This document shows positions 60,237-64,000 of a stretch of DNA of 64,000 nucleotides, piece after piece. This stretch comes from Diplonema japonicum (taxonomy: Eukaryota; Euglenozoa; Diplonemea; Diplonemida; Diplonemidae). A program made the position numbers and the translations under genes. The notes beneath the pieces were generated by a model that was given only the letters and a program-made list of their open reading frames with translations, had not been told where the DNA came from and did not search any database. Numbering within the stretch: position 1 is the first letter of the stretch; each line of letters opens with the position of its first letter. The stretch lies in NCBI GenBank assembly GCA_964019335.1, contig OZ025683.1, positions 62,001-126,000 of the forward strand, read 5' to 3'.

Positions 60237-61223
60237 TGCTTGTTTGGTTTTTTTTTTTGTAGAGGTTCGTAAATAGATCCCCCCCCCCCCCCCCCGCCCC
60301 ACAACAAATAATATAAAAGGGAAAAAAAAAAGATTATGCGTGCGCTGTATCCCGTCCCCCTTAATCGAAAGGGCTGTTTTTTTTTTTTTGGTGGGTCGTT
60401 GCTAACCACTTCGTTTCCTATCATTAGTGAGTTTTTTTTCACACCCCCCTCCTTTTTTTGTGGGTCGTAATATTCCCCATTCCGTTCTTTTTTTAAAGTG
60501 AATCTTTTCTTTTTCTCTCTCTCTTTTTGTTTTTCTTTTTTTTTATTCCTCCTTGTACTGCACCGCAGTTTAGTTTTTTTTTTTCTTTTTTCCTTCTTTT
60601 TTTTGTTCTTTTGTCTAAGGACGCACTCCGCGATTTCTTTTACTTTCAAATAAAACAATGATACTCCCCTCCCTGAGCAGTGTTTTTGAAGAAGAAAAAA
60701 AAAAAAACACATTTATGTCCCGAGCACTGCTTCGGTACGTGGCTTAAAAAGCACCTAGTGTTGTTTCCCTTGTTACAATGAGTCACTCCGCCACCAGGAG
60801 CACTCTCCCTTCCATTGCTACCACTGACCTTTTTGGAAGGGGTTTTTTCTCTTTTCCTTTTCCGTCCTTTCATACATATAGGCAACCCCCCCCTTTTTTT
60901 TGGCTACCTTCCAATTCTGCTGCTCGATCCCCCCTTCCTTCTCTTTCATCTACATTTGTTTCTTTTTTTGTCGTCTAACTGTGCTTAAAGCTAAGCACTT
61001 ACTAGACTATTCCTTTGTTCTAAAAAAAAAAAAAAAAATGAAACCTTTTAAAAAAAAATGATTTCAAGTGTCAAAACAACTTTGTTCTTCTCTCCTTTTT
61101 TTTTCTTTTTTCCGAAGACAGTGAAATGGGAACACACCCGTTTTTCTTTTTTTATTAAAAATCTTATTTTTTTATATTGCGTGTATGTTTTAATATATAC
61201 CCCCCCCCCCCCCTGTTTCAGTT

Positions 61224-61259
<36 letters not shown>

Positions 61260-61337
61260 TTGTTGTCTAAATGGGTAAGAGCCAAAAGCAGAAATAAAAA
61301 AAAAAGAAGTGGAAAAAAAAAGAAAAACCTTTATGCT
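60237..61337. other. Long low-complexity spacer
   Basis: T, C and A homopolymers (C runs at about 60280-60294 and 61200-61213) and a TTTA tetranucleotide repeat at 61226-61262. No coding frame is convincing. Confidence 0.6.
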
Positions 61338-61773
61338 ATGATGAACAGAGGGATGAGGGGATCAAATGGCGGCCTTACTGGTTCTAAGTTCGGAAAAGGC
61401 GGACGAGCGAAAGCCAGTGCGACTCAGGAAGAAACCGACCAGTTCCTAGAGGAGCAGAATAACGCACACTTGAAGGAGCTTGGGTCGATGGTCAAGGATC
61501 TGAAGGGGGTAGTGGTAGACATAGGCGATACAGTAGACGAACAATCCAAGTTTCTCGAAACTCTGCAAAACAGCATGAGGGGAGCAACAAGGGCTGTCAA
61601 AGGTACCATAGGAAGGATTGATGATGTGATGAAGTCTGGGGGAAGCAAGCACCTGTGTATTTTGGTATGTAGATGGGGAAAAAAAAAAAAAAACATTCTA
61701 CCCACACTTAAAGATTGCCTTTTCCTTATTCGTCCTGGTTGGGTTGTACTACCTTATAAAGTCTAAAAGCTAG
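61338..61773 (+). CDS. Bet1-like SNARE, two exons
   Basis: Exons 61338-61664 and 61714-61773 join through a 49-nt GTATG...AAG intron, giving 128 residues. The SNARE helix spans about residues 35-95 (LKELGSMVKDLKGVVVDIG, EQSKFLETLQNSMRGATRAV) with a Qc-type layer pattern. Splicing adds the tail anchor (HLCILIAFSLFVLVGLYYLI) and a basic KSKS end; without it the frame runs into a Lys run. Bet1-type SNAREs act in ER-to-Golgi and intra-Golgi fusion. The N-terminus is Gly/Arg-rich. Confidence 0.8.
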
Positions 61774-62145
61774 AAATTAAATGAAAAGCCCCCCCCCCCC
61801 CCCCATATTCTAACCTCGTTCCTTTCCCCCGCTTCTTCCCTGTCCTTGTCTCCTTACCCCTCCCTGAAAGAGAAGATCCCCCCCCCCCCCCTCTATTGTG
61901 TAAAGGAGGGTGTTTTTTTTTCTCCTCTTTCTTTTTACTCCGGGAAAAAAAGAAGAGGAAATACACAGAAAAAAAAAGAGAAAAAAAGACAACCGAAAGA
62001 ACCGGGGGGGAAAACAAAAAGAAGTGTGTGTTGGGGAAGAGAGGGGGATCCCCCCCCCCCTGCCTCCCTCCCTCCCCATCTAGTACCATTTTCTATTTTT
62101 TTGAAGAGAGGAAGAAAAAAAATCAATAAAAAGGGTGCCAAAAAA
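61774..62145. other. Pyrimidine-rich spacer
   Basis: C runs at 61791-61804, 61879-61890 and 62051-62060, T/C tracts between. No gene. Confidence 0.6.
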
Positions 62146-64000
62146 ATGCCCGCATGGTCAGCTGGAACGGAGGTTCTTCTGAAGCGTTCTAATGGGGAAT
62201 GGGTGGCGGGGCTGGTGCACAAAGTTGTGGAGAATGCATTAGTGGTGCGATATTCGGGGGGTGACAAGAAGCTGGACAAGACTGTTCCCTTTAAGTTATT
62301 GGAAGACTTTATAAAGATGCCCCCACCCAAGAGAAAACAAGCTGACGACCCCCCTCAATCAAAAACGGCTAAACGAGCTAAGAAAGGGAAGCCCCCCGCC
62401 CCTAGCGATGCGAAGGAAGAGGTGAAGGAACAGAAGAGAAAGAACAAAGCGTTCAACGTGACCAACTTCATGCCGCACGCAATAGAGCTGGGGCTGATCA
62501 GACTCACAGATGATATTGTCTTCAAAAAGAAAGCAGAATGCTCTGCGAACATAGTAGAGGTGGATGGGAAGTATCTCATCAAAGACGAGCAGAGCGGAGC
62601 GACCTTCGCATCGCTGAACCAATGGGCCATCACGATGTACAATGACAAGTCGAAGAACGTCCAGAAGTACTCCTACCGCAAGCGCGACGGTAAGTTCGAG
62701 CTAATCTATTCAGTCATCGCGAAACTGTGTGAACTAAAATCCCGGGAAAGTAGCCGCGGCACCAAGACCGCGGCTGAGAAGACCGAAACCCTTGCTGCCG
62801 CTGCCAAAAAGCCGTGTGGCTCCTGCTCTAGAAAAATCGACAACGCAAGCTATGTGACATGCGCGGCACCGAAGCAGCACCGCCATAAGAACTGCCAACT
62901 GCAGGTACACGCCAGGTGCATAAACCTAGCAGACGCCACACAAATAAACGCAGACCACATCTGGCTATGCGACGTTTGCTTCATCCCGTACATGACAAAG
63001 GTTGAGAAGGTCAACATCCAACAGTACATTATGGGCAATTTAGATGCCTTGCGAGCAATTCGTGCGGAGAAGCAAAGCCTCCGTGGTGTGCTTCCGCGGC
63101 TCCTCGGAGAAGGCCCGTGCGACACCTTCGCTCTCGGCACCGACGGAGAGCTTACCGCCTTGCAAGCAGGCATATCCCATTATTCTTACCGCAACAACAA
63201 GCACAGAGCATGGCTTGCAGAGGTCATCGGCAAGCCCCTTGAGCTGCCCGCCGCGAAGAAGGCTGCTGCTAACGACGTCATCGAACTGGATGACGACGAC
63301 GACGAAGAGCTTGAGGTAGACAGCAACGCAAAAGCCCTCGCTGCGAGGATCGGGAAGGACCACGATGGCAAGCTCACGTGTGTCCCCGTCTCGTCCCTCC
63401 GCCTCTTCGCAGGTCCTATTGAGAAGTACTACAAAACATCACCCTCAGTGGAGTTCAAGCCGCCTAAAAACAACGAAACCCTATTCTTCGACTGTTTGCA
63501 GGGCGACAGGGTCCCCCTCAATTGGTATGTTTACCTCCAGAGGGAAGAAGGCGGTGCGCTGTCAGTGGTGTTCTGGCCTGGTGCGGATAAGCATGCAAAG
63601 GCGGTCAAAATGTGTGACGTGTTGGACTTCCGGGGCGCCTTTGATGGGGAAATGGTGTACATGCACTTCACAGTGGGGCAGGACGTGCTGGGGCTGGCAG
63701 CAGCGACAAGAGAAGTACTGAGAAAGCGGCCTTCTGAGAAGTGCCACCCGTCAGGGATGCGGGTACTACCACTGTCGGCAACGGAACAGGGCCCTGTGCA
63801 CCTCACGATGATTTGTCACGCACCCTACCACGGTGGGAAGGAAAAGAGGGTCCAGGCTCGGACGGCCATCAAGGCCCAGTACTACCTGATCGAGACTGCA
63901 ATGCAGGCAAGGATGAAGAACGCAATACGATCAGCCAAGTCTCTCGGTGAAGAGATCTGCTGGATGCAAACAGAGACGAAGGAGCTTCTCGGTCTCAACC
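62146..64000 (+). CDS. Chromatin-type protein with RAMA-like domain and PHD finger, partial
   Basis: The frame runs from ATG at 62146 through the end of the window, at least 618 residues. The start (GTEVLLKRSNGEWVAGLV then ALVVRYSGGDKKLDKTVPF) resembles a Tudor/agenet barrel. A basic linker follows. Residues about 105-200 (AIELGLIRLTDDIVFKKK, IVEVDGKYLIKDEQSGATFA) look like a RAMA domain. Residues about 226-282 form a PHD-type zinc finger (CGSCSRK, HARCINL, WLCDVCF). An acidic IELDDDDDEELEVD patch and a further folded region follow. Such a set suggests reading of modified chromatin or DNA. The C-terminus is unseen. Confidence 0.7.
   Translation, partial: MPAWSAGTEVLLKRSNGEWVAGLVHKVVENALVVRYSGGDKKLDKTVPFKLLEDFIKMPPPKRKQADDPPQSKTAKRAKKGKPPAPSDAKEEVKEQKRKNKAFNVTNFMPHAIELGLIRLTDDIVFKKKAECSANIVEVDGKYLIKDEQSGATFASLNQWAITMYNDKSKNVQKYSYRKRDGKFELIYSVIAKLCELKSRESSRGTKTAAEKTETLAAAAKKPCGSCSRKIDNASYVTCAAPKQHRHKNCQLQVHARCINLADATQINADHIWLCDVCFIPYMTKVEKVNIQQYIMGNLDALRAIRAEKQSLRGVLPRLLGEGPCDTFALGTDGELTALQAGISHYSYRNNKHRAWLAEVIGKPLELPAAKKAAANDVIELDDDDDEELEVDSNAKALAARIGKDHDGKLTCVPVSSLRLFAGPIEKYYKTSPSVEFKPPKNNETLFFDCLQGDRVPLNWYVYLQREEGGALSVVFWPGADKHAKAVKMCDVLDFRGAFDGEMVYMHFTVGQDVLGLAAATREVLRKRPSEKCHPSGMRVLPLSATEQGPVHLTMICHAPYHGGKEKRVQARTAIKAQYYLIETAMQARMKNAIRSAKSLGEEICWMQTETKELLGLN

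Overview
The window reads as nuclear DNA of a flagellated or ciliated protist. Genes for tubulin modification, a katanin-like severing ATPase, EF-hand and coiled-coil proteins sit beside exocyst, mitochondrial and splicing-era eukaryotic genes. Three features point to a euglenozoan, most likely a diplonemid (inference, not proven). (i) All genes from 1 to about 38 kb lie on the minus strand and all cellular genes from 57 kb on lie on the plus strand, like two divergent polycistronic units. (ii) Most start codons have an AG, often after a pyrimidine tract, only 2-25 nt upstream, as expected of spliced-leader acceptors. (iii) Cis-introns are very short (32-70 nt), usually start GTATG and end CAG, and several ORFs become sensible proteins only after they are removed.

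Left arm, 1-38 kb, minus strand: EF-hand protein (cut by the window edge), three small proteins, a tubulin-tyrosine-ligase-like enzyme, five tandem copies of a secreted Cys-rich gene family, a calpain-like protein, exocyst Sec15 with an extra N-terminal PH-like region, an LYR assembly factor, a CXorf65-like protein, two unknowns, a sixth family copy, a katanin p60-like AAA ATPase, a SMAP-domain protein, a bacterial-type RtcB RNA ligase, a large acidic membrane protein, a coiled-coil protein, an FKBP-TPR protein, a membrane protein, a CISD iron-sulfur protein, an unknown, a protein kinase and Dnmt2.

Centre, 38-57 kb: a strand-switch region filled with mobile DNA. It holds a broken Polinton/Maverick (truncated polymerase B, integrase, a PX-like capsid-associated protein and a protease stub), a roughly 10.6 kb segment bounded by 0.4 kb inverted repeats, a broken hAT transposase, a satellite whose unit is interrupted by a 2.58 kb TIR element with a 7-bp target duplication, a decayed P-loop gene and a partial pogo/Tigger-like transposase.

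Right arm, 57-64 kb, plus strand: a seventh secreted-family copy, a mitochondrial PDK-type kinase, a Bet1-like SNARE, and a chromatin-type gene with a RAMA-like domain and a PHD finger that runs off the window.

The most distinctive element is the secreted family. Its 220-residue C-terminal domain is almost invariant, its N-terminal Cys-rich module varies, and coding sequence and UTRs are mosaic between copies. Four copies share a 3'-UTR stem-loop whose stem sequence varies while its flank stays constant.
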